Source: Ailurus styani
Taxonomy: Eukaryota; Chordata; Mammalia; Carnivora; Ailuridae
Direction: 5' to 3'
NCBI GenBank assembly: GCA_002007465.1
Contig: LNAC01000018.1
Coordinates: 7,516,142 to 7,580,141 of the forward strand
DNA: 64,000 nucleotides
The position numbers and the translations under genes are program-made. Under the pieces are notes generated by a model that saw nothing but the letters and a program-made list of their open reading frames with translations, did no database searches and was not told the origin of the DNA. This document shows, piece by piece, positions 36,103 to 48,035 of this stretch; position 1 is the first letter of the stretch, and every line of letters starts with the position of its first letter.

Positions 36103-36292
36103 GGGCACCTGGGTGGCTCAGATGGTTAAGAGTCTGCTTTTGGATCAGGTCATGATCTCCAGGTCCTGGGATCCAGTGCTGCCTAGGGCTCCCTGCTCAG
36201 TCAGGAGCCTACTTCTCCCTCTCCCTCTGCCACTTCCCCCAGCTCCTGCACATGCACACTCTCTCAAATGAGTAAGTTAAGTCTTTAGCAAA
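36103..36292 (+). mobile_element. CAN-SINE, first of a head-to-tail trio
   Basis: 'ggggcacctgggtggctcag' head starts right after the right-hand L1 target duplication. Core 'ggtcatgatctccaggtcct', CT-rich 'ttctccctctccctctgcca', tail short and degraded (gtctttagcaaa). Older subfamily. Confidence 0.93.
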
Positions 36293-36489
36293 GGGGCACC
36301 TTGGTGGTTCAGTCAGTTAAGCGTCTGCCTTCAGCTCAGGTCATGGTCCCAGAGTCCTGGTATTGAGCCCCACTTCAGGCTCTCTGCTCTCTGGGAAGCC
36401 TCCTTCTCCCTCTCCCTCTGCTGCTACCCCTGCTCATACGTGTGCTTGCTCTCTGTCAAATAAATACATCTTAAAAAAATATATCTTTC
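36293..36489 (+). mobile_element. CAN-SINE, second of the trio
   Basis: Head 'ggggcaccttggtggttcag' follows the tail of the previous SINE with no spacer. Ends 'ctctgtcaaataaatacatc' plus A-rich tail and 'atatcttt'. I could not find a target duplication of its own. Confidence 0.93.
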
Positions 36490-36691
36490 GGGGGTGCCTG
36501 GGTGGCTCAGTTGGTTAAGCACCTGCCTTCAGCTCAGGTCATGATCCCGGGGTTCTGGGATCAATCCCCTACATTGGGCTCTCTGCTCAGCACCAAGCCT
36601 GCTTCTCCCTCTCCCACTCCCCCTGTTTGTGTTCCCCCCTGTCTCTCTGTCAAATAAATAAATCTTTTCTTCCCCAAAAGATTTTTTTTTA
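36490..36691 (+). mobile_element. CAN-SINE, third of the trio
   Basis: Head 'gggggtgcctgggtggctca', core 'ggtcatgatcccggggttct', tail 'ctgtcaaataaataaatc' then T- and A-rich sequence. Directly followed at 36692-36706 by 'aagaacccagattct', a third copy of the target sequence that flanks the L1. Confidence 0.93.
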
Positions 36692-36706
36692 AAGAACCCA
36701 GATTCT

Positions 36707-39214
36707 CCTCAGCCCCTACTTGCCCACCCTGCCTCTGGCCTGACCAGATGGTTAAGGGGGCACAATTACCCCCTCACAGCCATCTGGTAGAGGCAGGCTG
36801 GGGTGCAGAAAGCTCAGGGAGCCCTTAGGATAGTATGAGCAGAGATTTCCTGACCTTGAGATCCTCAGAATCCTACCAGTGATTCCCATTCCCATCCTGA
36901 TTCTACTCCTGGCCTGTAATGGGGCTCAGCAGTCATCAGGTTTGGCAAGGACCCCTGGCCATGCTAAAGGAAGGGATCCTCATGCTACACCTAACACACT
37001 GAGAAGCAAGGTTTGAGCCTAAAAAGAAAAAAATTTCATGACACCTTTGTAATGATGTAGGAGGATACTCACAAAATAATGTTAGGTGGGGAAAAAAGCT
37101 GAATTCCCAACTATATATTCTGTAGGGGACTATCTATGCTATTTCTATACCAATTGGACTTGCTCCCAAGTTGACCGTGAAATCTGTCTCATAGACACAG
37201 GGATTTGGACCCTAACAGGGATTTGAAGCCTAACAGGCTTCTGAACTGGCCTGTTCTATCAGCTGCAGTCCATCTGAGTGATGAGGTCACCTGCCTCCAC
37301 TCCAGCTAAAAGTGGGATCCTGTGTTCAGGTGAAGAGCGTGATTGGTGAGGAGAGGAGCCTTCCAGTCAGGGGGACTTCCTCTGAGTAAAAGCTGAAGGC
37401 TGAGGACTCCCAGGACACTCTCCAAGGAGAGCTGGGAAGCTGGGGGCCAGAGCAGGGCTTCCACCAGACACAGTGGAAGACAGCAGTTCAAAAGGGGATC
37501 TGGGGTGCAGCCACAGAAGCACCTGGGGCCACTGAAGGATTAGGAGCAGCAGCACACAATTTAGCTGTGTGGCAGAACTTGGCAGGGAACCCCCATCTTT
37601 TTACTACGAGGACAGAGGAAACCACAAGTAGGAAGCCAAGGTGGGAGAAGTGTTTCAATAGAATTAAGACAGAAAACCATGGAACAACACGTGCTCAATT
37701 GGGAATGCTGAGCCTAGAAAATGCAGCCACTTTCTGACCTTCTCTTGTCCTTTCTATGCACGGTTTTGGCTAAGGTTCTGTTGTTTTTGTTTTTAAAGAA
37801 AATTTGGCACTCTGGGGCCCGTGGCTCTCGGCACTGGCTCAGTCCTGATAGAGCAGGTGCTGTGATTTCTAAACTCCCTTGCCTTCTGGCAGCTCACCTT
37901 CCTTCTGGCTGATCAAGCACCTCCTTCAGGCCCTAGGTTCCCGGCAGGGAAGGGAGCAAGGAGGGCAAAGAATGTCAGCATCAGGACTGAACTGGTGCAG
38001 AGCACCTTTCAGAAGCAAAGGATTGAGTTATAGGTTAAGACTTCCTTAGAACCCTTATGAGAAACCACGGCACCAGGTACCCCCCTACTCATCACCCACC
38101 ATCCATCTGGGCCCCTCCTTTAAGAGGTGGTCTATCTCTAAGGCTTCTCTTGATAACTTAAGCCACTTCATTTCAAGCCTTGAAAACTAATGCTCTGTGA
38201 CACCCCATTTTTCTTACTGCCATACAGTTTAATACCCAGCATTCAGTATTTTATATTAAAATTAGTTATCATTTTTGCTACACATCAAAAGCCAATTTCC
38301 CCTACAACTGTGAAGCTGAGATACAAGGAATATAAAAAGAGTAAGAAGCCAGCTGCCCTGCAAAACTGTGCAAATAACGCCCTCTCCCCATGGGGGGAAG
38401 AAAAACAGCCCCCTCGACAACTAAAAGGAATTGTAACAGGGATCATTCTCTTTCTCATCTGCTAATAGGATACACTGCATTTTGACATTTTAAATTAGGT
38501 CAGTACTTGGGTTCTGGTGTTGGGCTTTTAAACGCCAGAAGCTTCCTTGCTTCAGATTTGGGTAACAGAGTGTAAGTCTAGAAACCCCTTCTTGAATTAT
38601 TATTCTTTACATCCAGAGCTTATTTCTATTATGTTTTCTCAGTTAAATACCTATCTGCCCTTTAAAAAATAAAAAGCATCTCTGATTAAAAAGCTGCACC
38701 ATGTGACTGAAACATAAATGTCTTTTCCTGCCATGCATTGCAAATGTTCTAGCCCTCCATCATAAGTAATCAACCTGTCAGCTTTTTGTAATGCATTTTT
38801 TTCCTGCATGGGTTTTGTAAGAACTACATGACTGAGGGCTCTGAAGGAAGAGAAAACCCCATGGAATAAATCGAATGAAGAGACCAGGCCCCTTCCAACC
38901 TGCCCAGTGCAAGCCCGATTCTTCCTTCCCTGGATGGTTCTATTAAGACCATGCATTTCGAGAACCCCATGTGCAACAGAGGGATTCAATTCGATAACTC
39001 CTAGCTAATTCTACAAAGGCTGGGATGTAGTTGAGGAAAGGTACATGGAATTTGGGCCTTACAAATTCAAACTCTTCATCTGCACTGCACACTGACCTCC
39101 CAAGCCTTCCCCAGGGTAACTCTAGGTTCAAGGGGTCCCATGGAATCTAATATATGGTGAGAGAGAATCTATGCAAGCTCACTGGGCCTAAGCAGAGCCA
39201 GGTTAGTTTAGCTG
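36707..39214. other. No gene recognised (possible intron)
   Basis: No supported exon. A short imperfect tandem repeat (ggatttg…cctaacagg twice) sits at about 37201-37237. Around 37020-37150 the A-rich sequence may be an old L1 remnant. Confidence 0.35.
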
Positions 39215-39330
39215 CAAGTTCATGTCCTAAATCCATGGCCTTGGGGCTTGTTAAAAGTACAGATTCCTTGGGCCCCTCTCCAAGGAGTTCTGCTTTAGTG
39301 GCTCTGGGGGGGGCACCCCAGGCGACTGAG
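39215..39330 (-). repeat. hAT-type MER fragment
   Basis: 'ggccttggggcttgttaaaa', 'gtacagattccttgggcccc' and 'tctgctttagtggctctggg' follow the order of the short MER5/MER20-type element (…gagcttgttaaaatgcagattcctgggcc… tgattcagtaggtctggg). Confidence 0.5.
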
Positions 39331-39734
39331 TGCAGCGTGTCCCTGGGCCAGCCTGAGCAGCTCAGCCCTGGCCCACTGTGGGTTAAGGAGTGGCCAAATT
39401 CTATTTTGGGGCCACGAGCCCCTCACAGTAGCACATTAGGAAACTGAGAGGCTAGAAATCAGCTTGTTTCTATCAGATACAGCAGGAGCAAAAATTGAAA
39501 AGCACTCTAGTGAGAGATGGTGGGAAGTGAGTTCCCCTAATACCCTCAGGGGATTTGGCACTTGAGATGAGTTAACTCTGTCAAAGGAACACTCCTGAGA
39601 AGAGAGACTGATCCACTGAACAAAGTGTCAGAAGTCCATGCACTTACTTGTCTGGCCAATGCTGACAATGGCTGTTGTCACAGATACCTGCATTCTCAGC
39701 AGCGAGGCAAATCCAGCCGGGTCCTCGAGACTCT

Positions 39735-39830
39735 GCCCAAATGCCGCCACCTCCTGAAAACCTTCCCTGGCTCTCCAGCTTGAAGCCACCTCTCCCCACT
39801 TTAAGCTCCCAATGTACTGATCATTAGTAC
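39735..39830 (+). repeat. L2 LINE fragment
   Basis: 'aaatgccgccacctcctgaa' + 'aaccttccctggctctccag' matches the L2 3' region, in which '…tgtcacctcctccaggaagccttccctg…' is diagnostic. Confidence 0.5.
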
Positions 39831-40419
39831 CACTTTGCCAAATGGCATTCCACTGAATTAGTGGGTAGTCTAGGATATTAAGAAAAAATAAAATAAAATT
39901 ACGGGGTCCTTATACCAAAAAAAGTATGGGAAACCAAAGATTATGCAGATATGCATTCATTATGGAGATCAAAGATGCTAAGAAGGTGTTCAGTAAATAA
40001 ACTGCTTCATTTTATTTGACCCAGCATCTTCTCAACTCAACTGACCTAGGAACCCATCTGTAAAGAAAACCTGGCACCATCTTGCAGAACTGACGATGCA
40101 CAGAAGAGTCTGGGAAACACTAATCTATCCCATTCATCTAACAATTATTTTTTTCTTTTTTTTCCCCCTAACAATTATTTTAGTTTGCTCTTTAACTGTC
40201 TTTAAGAGCTAATCTTGCGTTATTCAACTTCATTTGCATATTATCTTCTGCAGAATATTCTTTGATACTAGGAGGTCTTTGAAGTCTCAGCAGCCCTTAG
40301 TACAGCCCCCATATAGTAGAGATAATTGGAAAATGTTAGATCTAATGGTATAAACAACATATGGGTCTGAAAATATAGCTTTAAAACCTTAGGGATCATC
40401 AAAAAAATGAAGCCCAGGG

Positions 40420-40609
40420 ATCCCTGGGTGGTTCAGTCAGTTAAGCGTCTGCCTTTGGCTCAGGTCATGATCCCAGGGTCCTGGGATTGAGCCCCACATT
40501 GGGCTGCCTGCTCAGTTGGGAGCCTGCTTCTCCGTCTGCCTGCTGCTCCCCCTGCTTATGCTTGCACTGACAAATAAATAGAATCTTAAAAAAAAAAAGA
40601 AAAGAAAAG
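40420..40609 (+). mobile_element. CAN-SINE, older subfamily
   Basis: Head 'gatccctgggtggttcagtc', core 'ggtcatgatcccagggtcct', tail 'gacaaataaatagaatc' plus A-rich (AAAAG)n-like run. Preceded at 40403-40418 by 'aaaaatgaagcccagg', which is repeated after the tail at 40610-40625. Confidence 0.95.
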
Positions 40610-40625
40610 AAAAATGAAGCCCAGG

Positions 40626-40835
40626 GGCATCTGGGTGGCTCAATGGGTTAAAGCCTCTGCTTTCAGCTCAGGTCATGATCTCAGGGTCCTGGGATCAACT
40701 TCCGCATCGGGCTCTCTGCTCAGCAGGGAGCCTGCTTCCTCCTCTCCCTCTCTCTCTGCCTGCCTCTCTGCTTACTTGTAATCTCTCTCTCTGTCAAATA
40801 AATAAAATCTTTAAAAAAAATAAAAAAAGAAAAAG
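40626..40835 (+). mobile_element. CAN-SINE, young type, at the same target as its neighbour
   Basis: Head 'ggcatctgggtggctcaatg', core 'ggtcatgatctcagggtcct', middle 'ttacttgtaatctctctctc', tail 'aaataaataaaatcttt' plus A-rich run. Flanks are 'aaaaatgaagcccagg' (40610-40625) and 'aaaaattaaacccag' (40836-40850), so it used essentially the same target sequence as the SINE at 40420-40609. Confidence 0.95.
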
Positions 40836-40850
40836 AAAAATTAAACCCAG

Positions 40851-41414
40851 AAATGTAAAATGGATTATCTCAAGTCACAAATACAGAACCATGACTAGAA
40901 CCCAGTTCTTCCTACCCCTTAGCTAGTATTCCTTCTGTAGTTAGTGAGGCTTTTCCTTCCAAGCTCTAGCTGGTTTTCCGGCAGGTCCAAGAATACAAGG
41001 TATTCATCAGACCAAGTACAAAGAAGTGAAACACAAGAAGATCCAAGAAATACCTGAGTTTGCTGGAGACAAGTCAAGCACTCTTTAAAGACTCCCCAGT
41101 GCCTGTAAGAGTTTCAGGCTTCACAGCTAAGTATCCTGGACAGGAAAAGACAAGGACACTTGTTTGCAAAACTGAGTAAGACACTTGACTATTAGACATC
41201 ACATTAAATATCTGAGCATTTACTTCTTCAAGAGCTACATTTCTATGTGTAAGGTCTGATTATATTCAAACACGTGCTACGTAAGGGCGTGTTTGTGTGC
41301 CTGGGAACCTGCGTTTGTGTGCTTGGACCTATGAGAAACTCTGCTTCTTCCTAATGAAGTCCAGTGATAAAACTGTCATCACTTTTGATTCCTCCACTAG
41401 TAAGTAACAAGGAG
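40851..41414. other. No gene recognised
   Basis: Nothing with splice or repeat support was seen. Confidence 0.4.
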
Positions 41415-41575
41415 TCAACCCCAGCCTAAACACCAGAATCACTGGGGGTGGGGAAAGAACTTACTTGTCAGTGCACAATCAAGACCTCCAGAAGGTAGAG
41501 CTGTAGGTCTCCATCCTTTTGCAAAGCCCACAGGTGATGCCAACTCACAGCGTAGGGGCTGAGAACTGCTCTCTG
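41415..41575 (+). repeat. hAT-type MER fragment
   Basis: 'taaacaccagaatcactggg', 'cacaggtgatgccaactcac' and 'gggctgagaactgct' match a short hAT element that runs from '…cagaatcacctggg' to '…tgagaaccactg'. Confidence 0.5.
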
Positions 41576-41589
41576 GAGGCCTGGAGCCA

Positions 41590-41800
41590 GCTAAGTCTCA
41601 CTGGCAGGCACTGCCTCCTATGCATTTCAACACATCTAGTTCCTCTTCTAAAGGTCAGCTTCTCCAACAAGGCCTCCCTGACCCTGGCTTCCCGAAGCCT
41701 GGCATTCACTCTCCTGTCCCAGAACCCTTATCAACTGTTGACCTGTACAGCCAACACTAAGCCTTCTCCTGGTAACTCTGACCATTGCCAAGACACTGGT
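41590..41800 (+). repeat. L2 LINE 3'-region fragment
   Basis: 'ttcctcttctaaaggtcagc', 'ttctccaacaaggcctccct' and 'gaccctggcttcccgaagcc' follow the L2 3' region. The MIR/L2-like phrase 'tgtatctggcaccaaggg' beyond the CA repeat may continue it. Confidence 0.5.
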
Positions 41801-41886
41801 AACTAGAATTTTGTTCAAGCCTGAACTATAGTTCTTTGTACTTTGTAGTTCCTCACACAGGCCCACTGTGTTCTCAGCTACCATCA

Positions 41887-41910
41887 ACACACACACACAC
41901 ACACACACAC
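41887..41910 (+). repeat. (CA)n microsatellite, short
   Basis: Twelve CA units, embedded in L2-like sequence. Confidence 0.9.
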
Positions 41911-43309
41911 TGCAGATGCCAGGCAATGCTGCATAGCCCCCTGTCCCTGTATCTGGCACCAAGGGCACTCCCAGCAGCAGCTGTCTCTGACTCTACACCT
42001 TCTGCCCCACTCAGAGCATACCCAAAGCCATACGAGAGAAAGACAATCTCACATAGGCAATCACCTTGCTTCTCGTTTTCCAGTAGGTCCTCCATCCATC
42101 AAGTTTAGCCCTTTAACCAGTAATTAGTACCCAATCACTGCACAGTTGGTTGTGTCACATTAGTCAGGACACTGCTGTTAACAACTGCTAACTTAACTAG
42201 TTACAGATAGCCTTATGCCGATGTTGGAAATGGATACAAGGTAAAGAAGGCTAAGAAATGATGGTCCTTTGTCAAGTAGAACTATCAATGGAATAAAAAT
42301 CTCCAAAGTTTGCACTGTTGCATTTTATGGAGTAAAACATTATGGGAGTATTCAGAAATCTGAGAATTCACAAAAGCTCCTAGACAAAAACAAAGACTAC
42401 TATTACTATGCTTTTATGAAACTTACCTCTCATGTTATAGTCAACCATCTGTGCGCCAAGGCCATCTGAGGACTTGGTTCACACAGGATTTTTTTTTTTT
42501 TTTACGTTCAAGGACACAGCATGGGAACCAATGACCTCCTGTCATTCAAGGCAAAGGCCACTTCTCAGACCACCTCATCCTGTCCTCTCAGCATCACCTA
42601 CAATTCCTAACCTCGCCCACCTTCTCCATATGCAGCCCCCACCCCACTCCAATCCTCATCCCCCTCCAGCCCTGTCAGCTCAGTGTCCTGCTCACCTCGC
42701 TCCACCAAACCACTCACTGTCAAAGTCCCTCTAAGACTCACATCAGTAGGCTCTAAAAGGTTTCTTGAGTGGATTATGAGCTTTCTTGACACCTAAGGAT
42801 CAACTGCTAGAAACTGGATTCCCATTTTACAGGACCCCTAAAAACTGGTCCCCAGACTCTCCAACCAGCAAGTGAATCCAAGAAAAATAAGGGCAGTGCA
42901 ATCAAACCCAAGTGTCTTCTCTTCCCGATGCTCCTCAGTTTGGGGGTTTGGGAGTTAAGAATTTTGGTGGATTCTCATTAGATCTCTTTTGAGCAGAGAA
43001 TAAAAACTGAACCGAAAAATAAACCCTCTGTTAAAGCTTTAATAAAAAGCTCATTCACAGCCCAACATTATCTTCCTTTTGCCCAAGTTTTAACATTTTG
43101 TCAAAGGATGTGAAACTTTTACCAATAAAGTCACTGTCCAACAGAAATTTTTAGTGATAAAATAAACTGAAGTTTTATAGTAGAACCAGTCAGGGAAGCA
43201 GGAAGAGCATGGACAAAAACCAAACACTGCAAGCAGAAGAAATACTAGAAGGTACTTATTAACCTGTCTTTTTAGAGAAAATTAAAAATTTGTTATTAAA
43301 GTAATTAAC
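41911..43309. other. No gene recognised (possible intron)
   Basis: A strong minus-strand donor (GAG|GTAAGTTT at about 42420-42428) is preceded by an acceptor-like CCTCAG, enclosing a frame reading GLGAQMVDYNMR. The acceptor has a poor pyrimidine tract, so I do not call it as an exon. A T-run lies at 42491-42504. Confidence 0.3.
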
Positions 43310-43712
43310 TGTGGCAGGCGGAATATAAACACCCCCACCCACCCAAGAGGTCCACCACCCAATGGAACCTGTGAATATTTTACCTTAACTTACATGGCAA
43401 AAGGGGCTCTGCAGAACTAAGGGCCTGGAAAGAAAGGTCAAGGTCAGAAGGAAGGGGCTGTGACAATGGAAGCAGAGGTCAGAGACCAAGCTCAGAAAAT
43501 GCTGCACTGCTAGTTCAGAAGATGGGGCCAGAAGCCAAACAGTGCCGGTGGCCTCTGCAATCTAGTGAAGGTAAGGAAACAGATTCTCCCCTTCAGTCTC
43601 CAGAAGGAGCACAGCCATGTGGACACCTTGATTTTAGGATCTCGGATCTCCAGAACCGTAAGAAAATCAATGTGTTACTTTAAGCTCCTTAAGGTAATTT
43701 TTTAGCAGCAAA
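43310..43712 (+). repeat. Ancient solo LTR (MaLR/ERVL-like)
   Basis: Begins TGTGGCAGGC and includes 'acctgtgaatattttacctt', 'acttacatggcaaaaggggc', 'ctgtgacaatggaagcagag', 'gaaacagattctccccttca', 'agaaggagcacagccatgtg', 'gacaccttgattttagg' and 'ctccagaaccgtaagaaaat'. These are in the order of an ancient mammalian MaLR/ERVL LTR. No internal viral region is present. Same family as the copy at 8899-9383. Confidence 0.7.
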
Positions 43713-46700
43713 AGGTTTTATGTTGTTATCAAAGCTTAAGTTCATGCCTTTGAAGTACATGCCTCTCATTTTCAATGAGAAACACTTTGCTTCTGTAAAG
43801 TAAGAAATATATCCGTTTTTCAGAAGAACAGAAGTATTTTAGTAGATCAATTCTATCAACTCAGTCTTTCACACCAATAGCTATTTAAAGATTTCTAAAG
43901 TCATGCATGTTCCTAGTGTGAAAAGGCATCACCTCTTGGTAACTGGCCCAAGGAGCAGATAAAATTAAGCTCAAAGTCAGGCCCTCACTATGGACAAATT
44001 TATAAATTTCTGTGGCATAAAAGCACTCACTGTAGCCAATTCGGGGTACCAAAAATCATATTAATAAATACCAAGTTTAGAATAGATGCAGTTAGCTCAC
44101 ATGAGCTAGTACAAGCCAGCTGGGAAGTTAATTCCCTAATCTTCTGATTCACAGAGTACCTAACATACGCCTCATTCTGAGAAGTGAGGGAGCACTAGGA
44201 GATTCTTTTGCAAAAAAGCATTCTATAAATAAAAGTTCAGGACACAGTACTACATCACTCACATACTCATGCGTTCAAGGCTCCAACAAGCCCTATAGTT
44301 GTTCTTTTCAAAAGCCTAATTATAATTTAGCTCTGTGGGTTTCATACTTGTATTCAGGAGTGTGTCTACTCGAAACTCAACCAAGTTAGAAAGCCTGCTC
44401 TATGCAAAACAAAATTAGGTGCAGGTCATTGGAAGCAGACTCCTTAAGAGAGAGGTCCACGAGCTTCAACTTCATAGCTCAGGACACATCCATCCCTGCT
44501 TGTACTGGAATCTTTTTGTACTTAACATCTGACACACAACTCATTCAACGGAGCACACATCAGGAAACATGGTCACAGAGCAGGACTATGAAATGGGCAG
44601 GACACTGAGAAAGCACTTTAACAAGCTATCTATTATACACCAACGTGACTACATCCAGAACCTGGCTTTGTTGCCACGGGTCATTTTCCAGAAGATAGAA
44701 ATAGCCTTGTTTCATACACTGCTTCCTCCAGCAAAGTATTTTGCTGTAATAGTCATTCATCTGTGCTTTCAGCATTTGCTGAGCACCACATGGGGAAAAC
44801 CCAGAAAGGATTTCAAGCCTCAAGGAGCTGAACTGGTGAAGGGCTAGGTGATGTGCCATTTTCATAGACTGCTTTGCAGGCCAGCTCCATTTTACAAGGG
44901 AAGGATTAATCCTAAATAGAAGCAAGGTGGTCAATAATTCCTGCTGTGGTAATCCAGGAGGCCATGGGCAAGGGCAAGACAGGGATGAAGGGGTGGTGTA
45001 CAGGCCAGACAAGAGGTTGCCATGGAGACACTCCCCAGAGACGGGTAGCCAGCATGGTCCTCCCCATCCTTGGGCAAAAGGGCCCCTCTACTACACCCTA
45101 GGCTAGGGGTCTACTTACAGAAAAAATGCTTTGCCAGTCAGTAACATTTATGGGTCCATGGACAGAGCCCTGCTCTTGCTAAGTTCAAGAAGCCCTTCCC
45201 CCAAAGAGTACAATCTACCCATATGCTTAGGCACATGAGAAGCCAGAGGGGAAGATATTGGAGAATCAGGGACAATTTGGTCCCTATCTCCAGTTTTAAC
45301 TGCAAAATGTACCATCAATTTAATGTTTTGTTTTGGCCTTAGATGCCAAAACCTACAGCACATGCTACCTCTCACAGGCAAGGAGAATCAAGCTCATGAT
45401 GGGCCCAAATGGAGACCTGCAGAATAGGAAGGCCCCCTACCCTGAGATGGAGATAGGTGAGCAAAGGTGTGACATCAAGACTGAACCTGGAACAGACATC
45501 ATGATGTCTGGCACATGGTAGGTTCTCTAGGATTTTCTATTGGGCGAGTCAATATGAACTTGTCAGAACTTTGTGAATGAAGGGACCATCAGGCTTATCC
45601 TGCCCAGATTTTGAATCCACCAGTCCTGCACCCAGAGTCCTGCCTTGCTTCTGTCACAGCACAAGGACTTCCTGTCCCTAGAAGAGCCTTGATCATTAAC
45701 CTTGAGAGCACTGGAAGAGAAAGACATGAAACACCTCACTGCTCCCTAACTAATGGCTTCTGACTTCATCCCAAAGCGACTTTTCAGATTGCAAGTTCAC
45801 TGGAATGAAAGCCAAAAACCTCTGGTCCACAGGACAACACATTCCTAGAGGGTAGAAGACCAACGCAAGCAGGAGGCTTTTTACACTCAGAGTTCACAGA
45901 CTTCGGGTATTCACCAGAAACACACACTTGTGTTTCCACTGAAGCTGCCAAAGGCTGGTAGCATGCTTATCCAACCAGCAAAAACTGGGGAACACAGGTC
46001 AAGTATCCTGGGTCTCAGGATCAACCCGGGTCCAGGCTGGAACATGTTTTTGTCACACACAGTAACTTCCATTAACTGGCAGTGGTTGCCTCTCACAGGA
46101 TCAGCAGCAAAGGGTCCTCATCCTCTAGCACCGTGGGGTGCAGGGCCAAAGGTAGAGTATTTACCATTCCCAAACCTAACTTTATTAGATTATATATGTC
46201 ATACAGAAATATATGGCTATCTATATATATGTAAGACATACCACGTAGAATTTCTCTGATTAGCTTTCAAAAATAAAAGCCATGTTATAAACAACTTCAT
46301 CTACCTTGTCCCCATGCTGTTGTCAGTCTTCTTCAATACAGAAGAAAAATTTAGAGTAGGAAGCAAGACTTCAACCACACCCAGCCATGTGCTGGCACAG
46401 CTACTGGGCGAACTGGACTGTTCAGGCCTGGCCAGCCGGGGGTCCTCCCTCCCGATAGGGGCAGGGAAGTCCCATTATGAAGACAAGATTCTCTAGTAAG
46501 GCACTATCTTTCTGAAGCTCTTGGGATCACCTGTCTCAGGTCCTAGGTTTCACAGGGGAACTCAGGGAGAACAAGGACTGACCCTGTGGGGCTTCCATTT
46601 CCTGCTCAAGGCATTGTCCATGTGGCTTTATAAAGTGCCTCACTAGCCTGGTCATTATCCCCACTCCCAGGCTCTGAACTGAAGAAGGTGAAAGTGGGCT

Positions 46701-47943
46701 CCACCTAACCACCAACTGCCCTCCTGCTCCCACTATATGGTAAACCAGGACTGATTAATTACGTCCCAAACTGTGTGGAGCAAATAATCAACACAAGGGC
46801 CCAAAAGTGAGGATATCATCAACTCAGTGTTCAGAAGTATGGTAGGGATTTAGAGCAAAACGTTAGCATATGAAGCTATGCTTCTATCTACAGACCAGAA
46901 TAAGGCCAAAAGAAATTTGTATAGGAAACTACCTTGTAGATGACTTTGCCTTATAGACAAGGTCATCTTTTACTTCCAAGAATATGCACATTTCCACAGG
47001 GGAAAGTGGGATAACCTTCACTTCAACATTCTGCTCAATACCCAAAAAGCAAGGAGGTCTGGTTGCTCCCCTGTGCCCCCCTACTTTTTTTTTTTTAAAT
47101 AACCACTACTGGATTAAGCCCTGTAGTTGACTAATTCTAGAGTAGCCAACAATGGCTCACCGCCAACATCCTGGAACCTGAGTTTGACTTTCTGACCAAG
47201 GCTGCCTTGCAGTGGTTCCTGAAATACTTTTTGATCCTGAGTTCATCCTACTACATCCTCTTGAAGGTGTGCCTTCCCCATGAGCTATTGGTTCCCAGGC
47301 AGCTCCTGCCAGGGATGGGGGTGGGAAAGGGGATGAACTACAGAGGTCCGGTGCTCCTCTGACACCCACACACCTCTAAGTCAACATGCGCACGGCCAGT
47401 GGGTACATCAATGACTCAGCTGTGTTCATGCAACATTGGCAGATGCTATCAACTCTGATCATTTCCAGGAGAAATTGTAGTTGAGGACGCGAGGCCACTG
47501 TGCCAAGCTGGTAGACCCAAGCACACACAAATCCTGGTGCTTTTTCAAAACATATAGTTACACAGGGGGGGACGAAAGTGAACCCGACCTCAAACAGAGG
47601 TAGTATCCTTAGGCAGAGACTGGGATTAAAAGTGCATGTCAACGAGCAAATGGCTCCCATGCTCCCACACCAACAACAGTGCTTGTCTGGAACCTTCCCC
47701 CCAGGGTACCTGTACCAACAAAAGACAGAAGAGCTCCTTCCTTTACGATGTTCTTGGTCAAACAGCAGCATGACAAGAAAACCCTCCTGGTGCTCTGGCA
47801 GACATGACTAATTCTCACTATGCCCCTGAGCATGGGGGCACACTTGGGATTTGGCCTCCATCGCTCACCTCGGCGCTCTCAGCAGCCCCTCTAATGATCA
47901 GGTGGCGAAACTCCAGATGAAACCCACTCAAGTGTCTGCTTAC
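43713..47943. other. No gene recognised (possible intron)
   Basis: No well-supported exon. A weaker minus-strand segment ending at a good donor (TCT|GTAAGTAGAC, about 45110-45117) could encode GPINVTDWQSIFS but lacks a good acceptor. Around 47152-47290 the plus strand is open and reads protein-like (…EPEFDFLTKAALQWF) without splice sites. A T-run lies at 47085-47095. Confidence 0.3.
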
Positions 47944-48035
47944 CTCCTAATGCTGCCATTGATGAATGTGCTCTCCTGAAGATACTCCCAGATCGGAGAG
48001 GAGACCTTCTGGTAAGAGATCTTGATGGCCTTCCT
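47944..48035 (-). CDS. Candidate internal coding exon, unidentified minus-strand gene
   Basis: On the minus strand the segment ends in AGGAG|GTAAGCAGAC, a good donor. It is open in one frame and reads RKAIKISYQKVSSPIWEYL then QESTFINGSIRR, with most third positions G or C, as in real mammalian exons. The acceptor is less certain: TTTAAG|AGG lies about 20 bases after the pyrimidine tract TGCTTCTCTTTCATCTCTT, and the frame stays open upstream of it to an ATG near 48080. The family was not recognised. Whether it belongs to the same gene as 22305-28407 is inference from strand only. Confidence 0.35.

Noticed and set aside
39660..39760. Minus-strand segment before donor ACAA|GTAAGTGC (reads GFASLLRMQVSVTTAIVSIG)
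   Set aside because: Its upstream part overlaps L2-like sequence, the acceptor lacks a pyrimidine tract, and a second frame is equally open.
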